Of a stretch of DNA of 64,000 nucleotides, positions 41,920 to 52,249 are shown in pieces. The first letter of the stretch is position 1; each line of letters begins with the position of its first letter. The notes under the pieces were generated by a model. It made no database searches. It was not told where the DNA came from and saw only the letters and a program-made list of their open reading frames with translations. The translations under genes were made by a program, and so were the position numbers. Location: contig JABAKD010000021.1 in the NCBI GenBank assembly GCA_012845835.1, positions 10,899,199-10,963,198 on the forward strand, written 5' to 3'. The DNA comes from Undaria pinnatifida (taxonomy: Eukaryota; Sar; Phaeophyceae; Laminariales; Alariaceae).

Positions 41920-42795
41920 CACATAAAACATAAACGCTTGTGCTTCTTAAGCGAGGTAGCCGACGATGGTTTTATCATCATCTCGCTCATCATGGCAAAA
42001 GGGGGTCGGGAACGCTGGGATGCTTGCAGTTGGCCGCACGTGGTGGCCTCATCGTGGCGGATGCGGACGCATGGGCAGGAAGCAGGGGCAACGGCATTCC
42101 AGGAACACATTACACCGTATGTCTGCCGGGCAGACACGTGAACACATACAAAAAAGCAGCACGCAGAGCGGAAGAAATCGCCTTCGTATACGTGACATGG
42201 TCATTCCATTTGCCTGCTGGGCGAAACAGCCCAGCCGAAAACGTCGCCGATGTATATATGGTACAGTCGTGTGTCTGCTGAGTGGAGAAGACCTGGATAC
42301 TGAACATAGAACGTAAAAGCTAAAAGCAACGCCCCACCTGCTGCAGCTGAATATGTTGTCGTCATGATGTCATTTGCACACTGGGCAGAGACGACTTGGT
42401 GAATAACTCGCAAAACAAAGAGACAGCGCAGCAGAAGACGTCGTCTGCGTAACGCATCATCATTGCTACCTGTTGCGACCCACCGCTCCAACCTGTTACT
42501 TAATTAAGACGGTCGATACAAACTTCTCGTTATTTGGGTTCTTTTTCACTGCGGGGGAAAAAATAAAATAAAAGTAAAAGCGTCATCACACCTGGTAAAT
42601 ATTAAATATTTGTGTCAACTTCGTGACAACGAGCGATCGAAAAATTGATAAACACGAAAAACACGGCGGTGCACATCATTGTTGGGTGGGCAAACGCCAT
42701 GATGTGAGAACATACAAACAAACACTTACCAGACCAGCCCCCCCCGGCGTGCTGGTTCGTGCTTGCGGACAAGTCTGATTTTATGCCTGGTACAC
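41920..42795. other. no gene recognised
   Basis: Frames on plus at 41940-42316 overlap each other in all three phases, which argues against any one. No dispersed repeat seen. Confidence 0.3.
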
Positions 42796-42799
42796 TAGT

Positions 42800-42885
42800 T
42801 TAAACAAAAATTGAAAAACGTCGACTGTGAGTACGACCGATTGAGTGGTTGAAACTCAAGTTTGCAAGCAAACTGCGTGTGGTAC
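42800..42885 (-). mobile_element. diverged FB tip
   Basis: AAAAATTGAAAAACGTCGAC, GTTGAAACTCAAGTTTGCAA and GTGTGGTACATC follow the FB tip order with many changes, closest to 35310-35375. Confidence 0.45.
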
Positions 42886-43284
42886 ATCTATGTTTCGCTA
42901 ATATACAACAACATTTGCGGGAGGTCGTTCGCGCGCGTTACACATTTGATCCTCATGAAAGACATAGGTCGGTGACTCCCGTGGATGTTGTCGGGGTCAA
43001 CAGGACGATTCTCCATAATAATCATTTTGTGCACTGCTCTTGTGTGACGGTGACATCTGCGGGGGATGCGGGGGGGAAACTCGTAGTTTCCCGAAGGAGT
43101 ACAATGAATTGGCGGCCTGGGATCGCGTGTACCCAAATATGACCAACGGGGCAAGCCCCTCTTAGTTAGTACGTCGACACATATTTTATCGTGATATCTC
43201 CATCTTCTCCTCTTCTCCCATCGTGATGGCCTCACGGGTATCGAGAGTCTTCTCCCCGTGAGCCTGCCTGCATCCCCCGCACCT

Positions 43285-43655
43285 GAGTTAATCGATAATG
43301 CTGTAGTGATTACCCTCGAATGCTATTATACTACTAACACGGTTGGTTCCGGGGTTTTAATCCTACGTGGGTCGGACTTTGAGCATATAAGCATAAACTA
43401 TATAATCGAAGGAACCAACCGGTGAGAGTGCGGAGCAGAGTGGGTAGGCGCGATTCGATGCGGGCCGACGAGGGAAGAAAAAGCTGAATGCATTGTTATC
43501 GCGATAAAACTGAAGGCACGTGTCGTAGTGGGGAGGGGGGACAAGAGCCTGCTTGGTGACCCTGGACCTGAGTTACGTCTACGGAGGGAGAAAAGAGAAA
43601 AATAAAAAGTGCGAAGATAGTACGAGATGGAACGGGGAAAAAAAAACAAAAAAAA
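43285..43655 (+). mobile_element. tRNA-headed SINE, full length
   Basis: The head at about 43300-43375 reads GTAGTGATTACCCTCGAATG...GTTCCGGGGTTTTAATCC (degraded box A and box B). The body has GTGGGTAGGCGCGATTCGAT, CGACGAGGGAAGAAAAAGC, CGCGATAAAACTGAAGGC, GTAGTGGGGAGGGGGGACAA and GGTGACCCTGG blocks. It ends in an A-rich tail at 43635-43657. Confidence 0.75.
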
Positions 43656-43669
43656 CAGCCACATGCACT

Positions 43670-43870
43670 ATGTAGGTGTCCCCCAGTAAGGCGGTAATGT
43701 CCCAGAGCAAATATGACCGCCTTTCCGGGGGAAGCCGCCCTAATTTACTCCAGATTATGAGTATTTTAGTGCAATTCCCCAGTCGCGCCAGGCGAATTCG
43801 ACCGCATTATATCGGGACACCGCCTGGCTCAGACCGCCTTCGTGGGGGACCCCTACTGCAATACACATAC
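43670..43870 (+). repeat. R7 repeat, copy 2
   Basis: CAATTCCCCAGTCGCGCCAG, GAATTCGACCGCATTATATC and GGGACACCGCC match 13230-13378. Here only about two internal units are present. Confidence 0.55.
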
Positions 43871-43874
43871 GTCC

Positions 43875-44400
43875 TACATATGTAGCAAGGCGTCCGAGGC
43901 AAATATCTCGGTTGGCGGCACGCTAGACTCTTGACTGACAGCCGTCGAGGACCGGACCGGCTCATACCAAAACCAGTGTATTACGTCTAGCGAGGCCTTG
44001 ACGGAACAATACTAGACCGTCAACCGACATCTTTGACTCGAAGTGGATGAATCAAGAACTGCACCTACGATTTTTCAGAACGATTTGTGAATACATGCAC
44101 ATTTGTGCTGATACTTTTTCGATACGACTAAAGAAAATCAATATATTTCTGTGCATTACAAACGGTAACGGAAAGAGAGACAAAGAGAACGACCCTTCCA
44201 GTGACGGTGAGCGAAAATATATGACCATTTCGTATAGTCTATATATATGCATACATATATATGAACCCCTAGCGGTCGATGTACGGAAAACCTTGCACCC
44301 CTATTTAATTTACTTACGTATACTATTCAGTATATTGACACGTCCGGCACTACAGCAGTAGGTGCCAGGTCCCAGCCCGACCAGAAGCCTTAGCCCCAAC
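43875..44400. other. no gene recognised
   Basis: AT-rich sequence with ATATATAT words near 44240-44262. A plus frame at 44047-44361 has ordinary composition, but no boundaries or family. Confidence 0.3.
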
Positions 44401-44403
44401 CTA

Positions 44404-44527
44404 GCCCGAAAGTCGAAAATTACAGGCCCGAAAATTGAAAATCATAGGCCCGAAAATCGAAAATCATAGGCCCGAAAATCGAAAATCATAGGCCCGAAAA
44501 TCGAAAATCGAAAATCGAAAATCATAG
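44404..44527 (+). repeat. 22-bp tandem repeat
   Basis: About five units of AGGCCCGAAAATCGAAAATC plus AT. The last unit's AATCGAAA part is itself reduplicated, giving an 8-bp sub-period. Confidence 0.85.
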
Positions 44528-44794
44528 CGGGTGGGATCAGGGTGTGTATATATAATATAATATGTGTATATAATACAATACTTTGTATTATAATACTCTG
44601 GGTACAGGGACGCATGGTGCATGGCTTACGTACATACATCATCGCTATTTACGAAGGGGTGTGTATCGTATTTTTGCTTTTCAGCCGGTGAGTAAATAGT
44701 GGTAGCCCGAGAGCCCCAAGAGCCGCGAGCCTAGACCTCTACAACGAGAAGACTGCCAACAATAAATGAAACGGATCGAGTAGCACATATAATT

Positions 44795-44975
44795 TTTCGC
44801 TCATCCCTTTTAGCATCTTTTCATCTTTCATTTCTCCTTCTCCCTCCAGAGGCAACTCAAACCCGGGTTCGCTAAGCGGGCTCTCCCCCCCCTCTCCACT
44901 CCAGGTACGCGCCGCCATTTTTATCGGGAGGAAACTTCAGCACTTTCTTCCCTCTTCGTAGGCTCATCACTACTC
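44795..44975 (-). mobile_element. SINE body, headless copy
   Basis: On minus it carries GAAGAGGGAAGAAAGTGC, CCCGATAAAAATGGCGGC, GGGGGGGAGAGCCCGC and GGGTTTGAGTTGCCTCTGGA in SINE order, with a degraded AT-rich 3' end. Confidence 0.65.
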
Positions 44976-45022
44976 TGTGATACATATGCTATGATTGACC
45001 GTCAACTATTAACCCGTTCGTC

Positions 45023-45271
45023 TTGATCATCATGCCAATGACTCGAACCAGCCATAGAAGAACTTGGAACGAAGAGCGGGTGGATATGTGGATGGGTGAG
45101 CCACAAGATCGACGGACAAATACGAGCTGGTTCCAGCGAAAGACGGAGCTTTTCGGCTTCAAACTTTTGCACCCTTGTGCATTATTGCGCATCATAGAAG
45201 ACGAGTTAGAAAACGACCTTCGGCGGGGTTGTTCGTTCTTCTTCATCACCTTGCAAAAAGAGAAGTCGTGA
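45023..45271 (+). CDS. candidate coding exon, unknown product
   Basis: From ATG at 45023 (or 45032/45038) the frame reads MTRTSHRRTWNEERVDMWMG, then LFGFKLLHPCALLRIIEDEL and NDLRRGCSFFFITL, to TGA at 45269. The mix of Arg, Glu, Trp and Leu is protein-like and lies between two SINEs without matching either. No donor phase-compatible with the exon at 45474 was found, so a link between them is unproven. Confidence 0.3.
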   Translation: MIIMPMTRTSHRRTWNEERVDMWMGEPQDRRTNTSWFQRKTELFGFKLLHPCALLRIIEDELENDLRRGCSFFFITLQKEKS

Positions 45272-45473
45272 TGGGCTTTTTCGCAAAACATTTTTTCGTG
45301 CTTAAGGAACCACGCTTTAACATTTGTTTAGGATTTTTCAGTAACTCTGTTCCGACATTACGGACGAAATATATATTGTCTATATATATTTATAAAGGCC
45401 ATCACTGCGTATTCTTGTATCGTCATGAAGAATGTGCCTACCAAATTTTGTTTCTCAATTTGTTTTCTACCAG

Positions 45474-45665
45474 GGTGCAAAAGCGAATTCCGTCGAGGAA
45501 GTAAATAGTTATCCTACTTGTAGAGGTAGGGTTTCCAAAGAGTCTCAAGACATTGTTCCACTACTTTGGCAGGCGTTTCTTATACCGGCCTTCTACCGCC
45601 GTGTACAGGATACATGGAAGAAGGAAATAATGGAAAGGGATGCAAGGGAAGACGTGCTAGTGTAA
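45474..45665 (+). CDS. candidate terminal exon, unknown product
   Basis: A textbook acceptor (TTGTTTTCTACCAG) precedes a phase-0 frame of 63 codons. It reads GAKANSVEEVNSYPTCRGRV, then SKESQDIVPLLWQAFLIPAF and YRRVQDTWKKEIMERD, to TAA at 45663. The C-terminal half looks like one or two amphipathic helices. A SINE begins about 35 bases after the stop. Confidence 0.35.
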   Translation, partial: GAKANSVEEVNSYPTCRGRVSKESQDIVPLLWQAFLIPAFYRRVQDTWKKEIMERDAREDVLV

Positions 45666-45699
45666 CTACAGGAAAACCAACTTGAAATTGAGTGAATCA

Positions 45700-46033
45700 A
45701 AGCGGATGGATAGATGGTCTAGTTACCCTCGAATACTACTGGCGTCGGTCCTTGAGTTCGATTCCCACCGTGGTGAGACTGACTTATTTCGCAAACATGC
45801 CAAAAAAGAATCAACTGCTGAGCACGCCTAGCAACGTGGGTAGGTACAATTCGACGCAGGTCAACGAGCGAAGGAAATGCTGGATAATTCTCGCGATGAA
45901 AATGAAGGCACGTACCGTAGTGGGGAGGGGAGAGAAGGGCCCGCTATGTGACCCCGGATCTGATTTACTACTGGGAGGGAGGGCGCGAGTTAGTGCAAGA
46001 ATAATAAATGGGATGCAAAAAAAAAAAAAACTC
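45700..46033 (+). mobile_element. tRNA-headed SINE, full length with A-tail
   Basis: The head has GATGGTCTAGTTACCC (box A region) and GAGTTCGATTCCCACC (good box B). The body follows with GTGGGTAGGTACAATTCGAC, CGCGATGAAAATGAAGGCAC, GTAGTGGGGAGGGGAGAGAA and GTGACCCCGGATCTGA. It ends in a run of 14 A at 46017-46030. This is the clearest complete copy in the window. Confidence 0.8.
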
Positions 46034-46074
46034 CCCGTAAATAATATTGCTCCGAGTATACCATATATTTTACT

Positions 46075-46420
46075 AGTCATGTTGCTTCTCCCTTTTTATA
46101 TATTTGCATTTTTCTTCCTTCTTCCTCCTTCCTGTTATACACGTAACTCGGATCCCACTTAAAAGGCCCTTTCCTCCCTCCCCACAACCGCATGCGCCTT
46201 CGTTTTCATCTCGAGAAGAATCAGTGTTTTCTTCCCTCGTCGACTCGCATCAAATTGCGCCTACCCACACTGCTAGGCGCTCTCAGCATTTGATTTTTGT
46301 TTTGAATTGTTTTTTTTAATAAACTCACAGCCGTCCGACCCACCTGGGATTTCAAATCCAAGACCAGCTCTAGTACTGTAGCATTTGAGGGTAGCCACTA
46401 GAAGACCACTGGGGCGACCC
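46075..46420 (-). mobile_element. tRNA-headed SINE
   Basis: Minus-strand copy with CGACGAGGGAAGAAAACAC, CGAGATGAAAACGAAGGC and GTGGGGAGGGAGGAAAGG. Its head ends at CGCCCCAGTGGTCTTCTAGTG-like sequence near 46395-46420. It is tail-to-tail with the 45700 copy. Confidence 0.7.
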
Positions 46421-46424
46421 ACTA

Positions 46425-46510
46425 TAATACTTTGATATTAGATCTGACCTCAAGGACAAACTCTAGTAGCATACGACGATAGCCACTAGAAGACCACCGG
46501 GGCGACCGGT
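46425..46510 (-). mobile_element. SINE head fragment
   Basis: A second head only (GGTGGTCTTCTAGTGGCTA...TTTGTCCTTGAGGTC), tandem with the previous head. Probably a 5' duplication or a truncated insertion. Confidence 0.5.
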
Positions 46511-46539
46511 TATAATACCACAGATATTATTGTATACCA

Positions 46540-46877
46540 CTCGCCCCGGTGGTCTAGTGGTTACCCTAGAACGTTACTAGAGTTGGTCCTGGAGTTCAAT
46601 ATCCCACAATGGGTCATTTTTTTCTTGTTTATTTGCTCAAGTAAAAAGTTAAGGGAACCAACTATCCAACTGCTGAAGGCGCCTATTAATAGCAGCGTGG
46701 GTAGGAGCAATCCGATGCGAGTCGATGCGGGAACAAAAGGCTGACGTCGTCTCGCGATTACACTGAAGGCACATACCGTTTGGGGGAAGGTGGGGAGAAG
46801 AGCCTGATTTGTGGCCCCGGATCTGGGCTACGTTACGGAGGGAGAAAGGCGAAAGAGAAAGTGTGATGACAATAGGG
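46540..46877 (+). mobile_element. tRNA-headed SINE
   Basis: CGCCCCGGTGGTCTAGTGGT and CTGGAGTTCAATATCCCAC form the head. The body has GCAGCGTGGGTAGGAGCAAT, TCGCGATTACACTGAAGGCA, GGGGAGAAGAGCC and GTGGCCCCGGATCTGG. It is head-to-head with the fragment at 46425. Confidence 0.75.
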
Positions 46878-46879
46878 TT

Positions 46880-47305
46880 AGGTCCGAGGACCAACGCCCG
46901 AATGTGTAGGGTGGACCGTAACTGGACCAAGTCCGGCGGAAGGCCATCTCCCATGGCCAGGGGTTTTGTTAGTGGGTGAGCTTGCACAAGTCCCACACTA
47001 CCCGGAAAGATGACATTCCGGGTGGCTATCTCCACCGAAACTGACCCTCAGGGGACAGGCCGGGTCGACATACACACGCATCCGTATACAACGGCAGCTT
47101 GCGCTGCCGGGGTTGTAACGAAGACCACTGATAGGGACAGCTTACGCTATACCTACAATGGGACCCGAAGGGTGCGCCAGCTAGCGTTGGGCTGCGAAAG
47201 CAGCTGAGTTAAATCGACACACGACGCGTATGAAAATACGTGGAAGTGTGGTGAGCTAAAGCTTTATTTTTCCCCATCCGCCGGAGGATAATAAAAAAAA
47301 AAAAA
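46880..47305 (+). repeat. R8 retroelement-like 3' segment with A-run
   Basis: From about 47095 GCTTGCGCTGCCGGGGTTGT, GGGTGCGCCAGCTAGCGTTG, AAAATACGTGGAAGTGTGGT and CCATCCGCCGGAGGATAATA lead into 14 A. The terminal A-run suggests a LINE or SINE 3' end. The part before 47095 has no match I can see. Confidence 0.5.
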
Positions 47306-47309
47306 AATG

Positions 47310-47880
47310 ACAAAAGACGGGATTGCTGAGAAAAAAACAGCAACAAAAACTGTGTACGTATGATACATACGGCCAGGGTATTTCTACTTCTACCAAAACC
47401 CCTGCTTCTGCTTAACCCCCTGCTCCGCCCGCTTTGCGTTGGCGCCCTGAGCCCACAAAATCATCGAGATCAATAAGAATTGAACACGTAAGGACTTTTC
47501 TGTTTTTGGTTCGCGCAGCAGTCGCAGCACAAGGGTTCCGGGCGGACGGATGTGGACGATCGAGTTATTAAAAAGTCAATAGGGAACATATCATATACCC
47601 GGGTATGATATGAGATCGTCTGACGAACGCATGTGCCAAAAATGAACGAATGGTAGTAGGTAGACGAATGGATGGATCGACACAATGGTTGGAATATGAA
47701 ATCATGAAGCAGCGAGGACGTCCGACAGACGGAACAGCTATTTGAATGGGTAGATGAGCGAGTGGATGAAAACTTGGATGGGTGGATGGGTGGGTAGATG
47801 AACGCGTAGATGACGGATAAATCCAGTAGAGAGCTTACCATTCTTTCGAGACGACGGCTGACGCACACTGTGTACGAGAC
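47310..47880. repeat. GATGG-rich degenerate tract, no gene
   Basis: Between about 47640 and 47815 GAATGG, GATGGATGG and GGTGGATGGGTGG words recur irregularly on plus. The long minus frame over it is Ser/His/Pro-rich from the complement (CCATC). Confidence 0.45.
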
Positions 47881-47889
47881 GAAGGGGGT

Positions 47890-48475
47890 TTCACCCTACC
47901 TTGGTTGGTTGCGTTTCATTGGTTTAGGGTTCGGGTATATACAATTTAAAGAGTATGTCAACCATTTTCTCGAAAAAGCGGTAAGGTACCCTCGAGGGAT
48001 AATGACATTGCATGTGTTTGTTGTCTTTCGCCCGTCAGTGTTCTTTTCTTCACAATTCAACTGATATTTCCACCCATCTCCACTTGAATAAATGAAAGAT
48101 TCGTTGTTATGAACCTACATGATATATCGGCAACGTAGGCAAGACTTCCTCCTCCTGACGATAGTTTTTCTAACCGCCCACTGACTAATGACCGGAGCGA
48201 CGCTCGATGCTCGTTGCACGCTACCCGACATTAGTGCTATCCCACGAAGAGATCGGTCCCTTTCGGCACGTCAAGCCCTCTTTAGACATTTTTCTTCGTG
48301 CCATGTGCTAGTTGAAACGTTTGTGGGAGTACGTCAATGGGCCTAACCGCAGTCGCGTCCGTAGCATCTTGCTCGCTGCCGCCTGATGACTACACGGAAC
48401 TCAACATATCACAACTCGTATCATGTATCATACATACACAAAATGTACCAGCGCCAGGTACCAGGTACCTGGCCT
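47890..48475. other. no gene recognised
   Basis: Mixed sequence. A small palindromic cluster, CCAGGTACCAGGTACCTGG, lies at 48454-48472, immediately before the SINE. Confidence 0.35.
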
Positions 48476-48477
48476 GG

Positions 48478-48668
48478 TGTCCTTTTTTTTTCTCCTTCTC
48501 CCTGCCTAGACGTTACTTAGAGCCGGGGTCACTAAGCGGGCTCTTCTTCCCCCTCCCCCCTACGCGGCACGTGCCTTCATTTTTATCGCGAGAAGACTTG
48601 AGCCCATTCTTCCCCCATCAACTCGAACAGATTTTCGCCTGCCCACGCTGCTAGGCGCTCTGTATCCA
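48478..48668 (-). mobile_element. SINE body, headless copy
   Basis: Minus orientation: GATGGGGGAAGAATGGGC, TCGCGATAAAAATGAAGGC, GGGGGGAGGGGGAAGAAG and GTGACCCCGGCTCTAAGT blocks in order. Confidence 0.65.
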
Positions 48669-48679
48669 GGGTTATGTTT

Positions 48680-49455
48680 GTGTTCGATCTGGGTCGATCT
48701 GTGGGTAGTTATCGGTAGATATTGGAAAATGGCGGTGATTTTGATTTTTTGGCGTTTTCCCTACCATTCCCCAGTGAGTAACAGTGGTAGTAGTAGTAAA
48801 CCTCGCGACTACAAAGTACGGTCGATTTCGCGATTTCGAGCTCCCCGCGGGGCGTTCCTGTTGATGCCGGTACTTCGAAGTATACTCGCATGTGGCGTGA
48901 TAGCGTCACGACACGGCGGGTCGTTCGGGCCTTGATTCTTACTCTCGAGGGCTCCGACGTGCTGCATGAAACATGGTGAACTCAGGAGATTACGGATAGA
49001 TACTCAGATTGGAGTATCGACTCGCGCTACGGTAGGGGTTTTTCACGAGAAAAATAAACTAGCAAACCCATGTACGACTCCATGGCCCATGTATATGTAA
49101 CCAATAACATCGTGAAACACGATTGGTATTCCAGCGCTAATGGGCGCAGTAACAGGGTGCGTTCGGTTTTAAGAAATGTTATGTTACGAAAGATGGGCCC
49201 TGAACAAATCGGGGAAAATAATAAACTAGGAGTAAGAGCGGCATTCCACTCTAGGCAACAACATCAGAAGCAACCGCGATCGACACCCACCCCACATATA
49301 TTAAACGAGGTCGTTCCGGAGGGTGGCGCATAGCATGGAACTCCAATAATTTCAACGTCCGACGACGACCCCGGATCAGTCCCTCGTTATGCGTGTGGGG
49401 TTTGTGAGATTAGGACTGGGCTGGTTCGGGGGGGTCATCATACGTAGAATGCGTA
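48680..49455. other. no gene recognised
   Basis: A few frames under 90 codons. No family matches or splice-bounded frame. Confidence 0.3.
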
Positions 49456-49458
49456 TAA

Positions 49459-50188
49459 CTAGAGAACCACTACCGTGCCGTGTTCAATATTGATGGAATA
49501 ATAAGCAGTACGGCCGAGGGCGCCGTTGTTGGGGCGTGGATTCTGCCAGAGGCAGGTCAATGGGGGTAGTACTGTTCGGTTGCGGCTGACCGGCATAAAA
49601 TTCGTCGAAATAAAGAAACACTACACTACGGAAACGATTGAAGTTGAGTCGAGAAAAATGAGAAACCATGATCATTCAAGAAATTCTGCTGGTGAAGCTG
49701 GTGTAGGCAAACAAAATCAAAATTTGCGCCCGGACGCCCAAATTGACGTTTTCTCACACCAGACACCCTCCGAAGTTCCGCTGTTGAGGGTTAAGGACCT
49801 CTGTCGATCAGAAACAAATGAAACCAAAACGTGCGACTCCTATCGCAGCACGTGCCTGCTTGGGATGGCTAGACTTGAGACTCTGGTTCTTGGAGTTATC
49901 TTCGATTTGGGCACCATTACACAGTCCACAAGAGAACGAGGCAAGCGCTTTCAGTTGGGGTCAGCCGACTGGCTACATGAGCTTCCAAGCTCCGCAGAGC
50001 TGGTGAAAGAGTAGGAGAAGACTCTCCGAGATCAGTTGTGTTCATTGTCGGCGGTCTCGAAGAAAAGGAACAAAAAAGGAGAGGTGACGAGGGAGAGGGC
50101 GATAGTGGGCGATGCACACCATCAATCAGTTCCTGCTCAACAAAAACTAGAGGCCGTTGAAATGAGGCAATTTCCCACGAACGAAAGT
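49459..50188 (+). pseudogene. degraded or mis-read protein-coding segment, unknown family
   Basis: From 49462 a frame reads ENHYRAVFNIDGIISSTAEG then AVVGAWILPEAGQ and would stop. The neighbouring frame takes over at a five-G run (49562-49566) with STVRLRLTGIKFVEIKKHYT, VPLLRVKDLCRSETNETKTC and RLETLVLGVIFDLGTITQ. A TAG at 50012-50014 is followed, in frame, by further protein-like sequence (EKTLRDQLCSLSAVSKKRNK) to TAG at 50186-50188. One G too many and one nonsense codon explain the breaks. I do not recognise the family. A minus frame over 49917-50378 is a competing reading. Confidence 0.4.
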
Positions 50189-50189
50189 T

Positions 50190-50940
50190 AGAAAAAAAAC
50201 TCGGCCAAACTGGAACCGGGCTAATTCGCTCGGATCGGGTTGTCGGCGTTCCGACGCATATGAAAACGTCATCATCATTGATCCCACATTCTGGACACAC
50301 CGTATAACAGCTCGTGGTGCGGTGTCGTGGCGCCACGTTTTGCTGAGATATATGGCTACCGTCGGGGGCCAATGCCACGAGGAAAGCATATGCGTATGAG
50401 CGAGCATCTGGTTATCTGTATCTATATGCTCTTTTGCGGTTACATTTCAAGGGGAAAGGAGGAGCCTAGCGCGTGGCGCTCTCTGTTGTATGTGGAAGAC
50501 GATACGCGGCGAAGCATACAAAAAGGCCCAGTGTTCCCGGACACCATCCAAAGAACTAAAGGACAAACGATCTGTGTACCTGTCACGTATCGCCCGTCGT
50601 TCAATCAACGTCGTGGCCCGTTGTAACATCTGGCATGCTGTAGATAGGAGATATATTGGAGATATCATATGTGGACCTGATTTTTCTGTGGAACTTCTCT
50701 CACGAAGTCCAGCATCAAGGTATCTCGGCCTCGGGCATATCGAGCTTGGGCTACGTTGTGGCCTGAACGCTGGACCTCACTGGAACACCCAATACACCGA
50801 CTATGCTGTAGGAAATATATCATGAGATTCGTGTGACTACAGTGCGTCCCAGACGGCGAGCAGCTAGGGTTCTGACTGCGGTTATGTTGCAAAAGTATGT
50901 ACCGGCATGCAGCTAATCCCATTGTTCTTGCGCAGAAATT
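50190..50940. other. open plus-strand frames, unassigned
   Basis: Plus frames at 50327-50626 and 50490-50825 have ordinary protein-like composition but overlap in different phases. They may be more of the 49.5-kb coding remnant after further frameshifts, or chance. Confidence 0.25.
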
Positions 50941-50944
50941 GAAG

Positions 50945-51110
50945 ATAGCGCCTAGCGTGTGTATGCACGTCTCAACGCGAATCGACGAGGGAAGAAATGC
51001 CGAACCCTTCTCGTGACAAACGAAGGGATGCGCCATAGTGGGTGGGCAACAGGGTTACCTGTGACACCCGCCTGTTATACCCATACATATGTGGCCCGGG
51101 ATCTGAGCTT
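50945..51110 (+). mobile_element. diverged SINE/R6 fragment
   Basis: CAACGCGAATCGACGAGGGA, AGAAATGCCGAACCC, TCTCGTGACAAACGAAGGGA and CCATAGTGGGTGGGCAACAG followed by CCTGTGACACCCGCCTG follow the shared central domain of SINE and R6. No head remains. Confidence 0.45.
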
Positions 51111-51459
51111 CGAACAAAAGGGAGAGAGCTGGACAAAAAAAACGCCAAGACAATATCATATCATACAGAAGGGATGGAAGAATAAAATAATTGCTGAAGC
51201 CTGCCTTGTGACCGCGGAATTTCTTTGCTTGCATTTCGGCGATGAGCTCATTCAAAAATAACAGCAAAAACAACCGCCACCTCGGCATTTGAGAACTACC
51301 TGGTACTTGTGTAACATTTACCAGGCAATATTAAATACCATTAATTGTGGTTTTTGGTCATCACGCTTTTTGCCTTATTTCCCCACCCATGTCGCATGAA
51401 TGTTAACGCTCGGCGACCTTCTGGGCAAGCCGTGGCGGTCACGTGGTCACAGGGGTCAC

Positions 51460-51835
51460 ACACAGCACATCATACCTCAGCCGAAGGTGCCCGGGGATTG
51501 GGATATCATACACCTCACACCAAAAAAGGTCAGAATGGAAACCTAACCGGAGTGCTGTGATCGCAGGACGATTTGGAAGAAAACAAGTTTTCTTTTTCCC
51601 ATGAGTACATCATGTGGGTTTAGACCCCCCCCCCCCCCCCTCCCGCCGGACAGGGGGGGGGTATCTGAAAGCAAGTGGTTAAAAGTGGAAGAAATTGAAA
51701 AACAAAACTTGTTTACTTATAAATCGTCCTGCGATCACAGCGCTCCGGTTAAACTTCCATTCCGACCTTTTTTTATGTGAGGTGTCGATGAAAGACTGTC
51801 CGGGCGCCCTCGTCACAGCAATACAAAACATCACA
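51460..51835. mobile_element. foldback MITE with poly-C/poly-G centre
   Basis: Arms of about 130 bases pair imperfectly. The best stretch is CCGGAGTGCTGTGATCGCAG at about 51548 against CTGCGATCACAGCGCTCCGG at about 51729. Outer matches include CACCTCACACCAAAAAAGG against CCTTTTTTTATGTGAGGTG. The centre has a 19-base C-run at 51625-51643 and a 9-base G-run at 51653-51661. No coding capacity. A 60-bp tandem duplication (CACAGAGTTGTCTCCCCTCC) follows at 51838-51920. Confidence 0.65.
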
Positions 51836-52249
51836 CAGCACAGAGTTGTCTCCCCTCCGTTTCCCTCGTCACAGCAGTACAGAAAACCTCACAGCACAGA
51901 GTTGTCTCCCCTCCGTTTTCACCTGGCGCATGCCATACGCCTTGCCACATAATGGCTCGCAGGCTTCAACATTTTTTCCCCGCTACGTCGACATTCAGGA
52001 ATGTTCCCCCTTCTCGCATTTGCAGTCTTTTCAGCGACCGAAGTACCTGATGTCTGCCAATTTGTTTGACCGGGGTTCGGACGTTTGAACCCCTGAATTT
52101 CTTGCAGCAAGCAGTCTTCTATTGAGGTTGATAGCAGTCTAGTCTCGTGCGTATTTTTACTGTTGTGAGTTATGATAAATACTTCTGGGGTGGTAGTTGC
52201 TGTTGTACCTGATATGATGCATCTCCAAAAATAGATGTAATGTATCGCC

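Noticed and set aside
44404..44527. Possible CRISPR-like array of regular repeats
   Set aside because: The units are contiguous 22-bp repeats with no unique spacers, so this is a minisatellite.
46540..46615. Possible tRNA gene (CGGTGGTCTAGTGGTTA with a box B-like motif)
   Set aside because: Stems do not close, and the same head is followed by the same body at several loci, so it is a SINE head.
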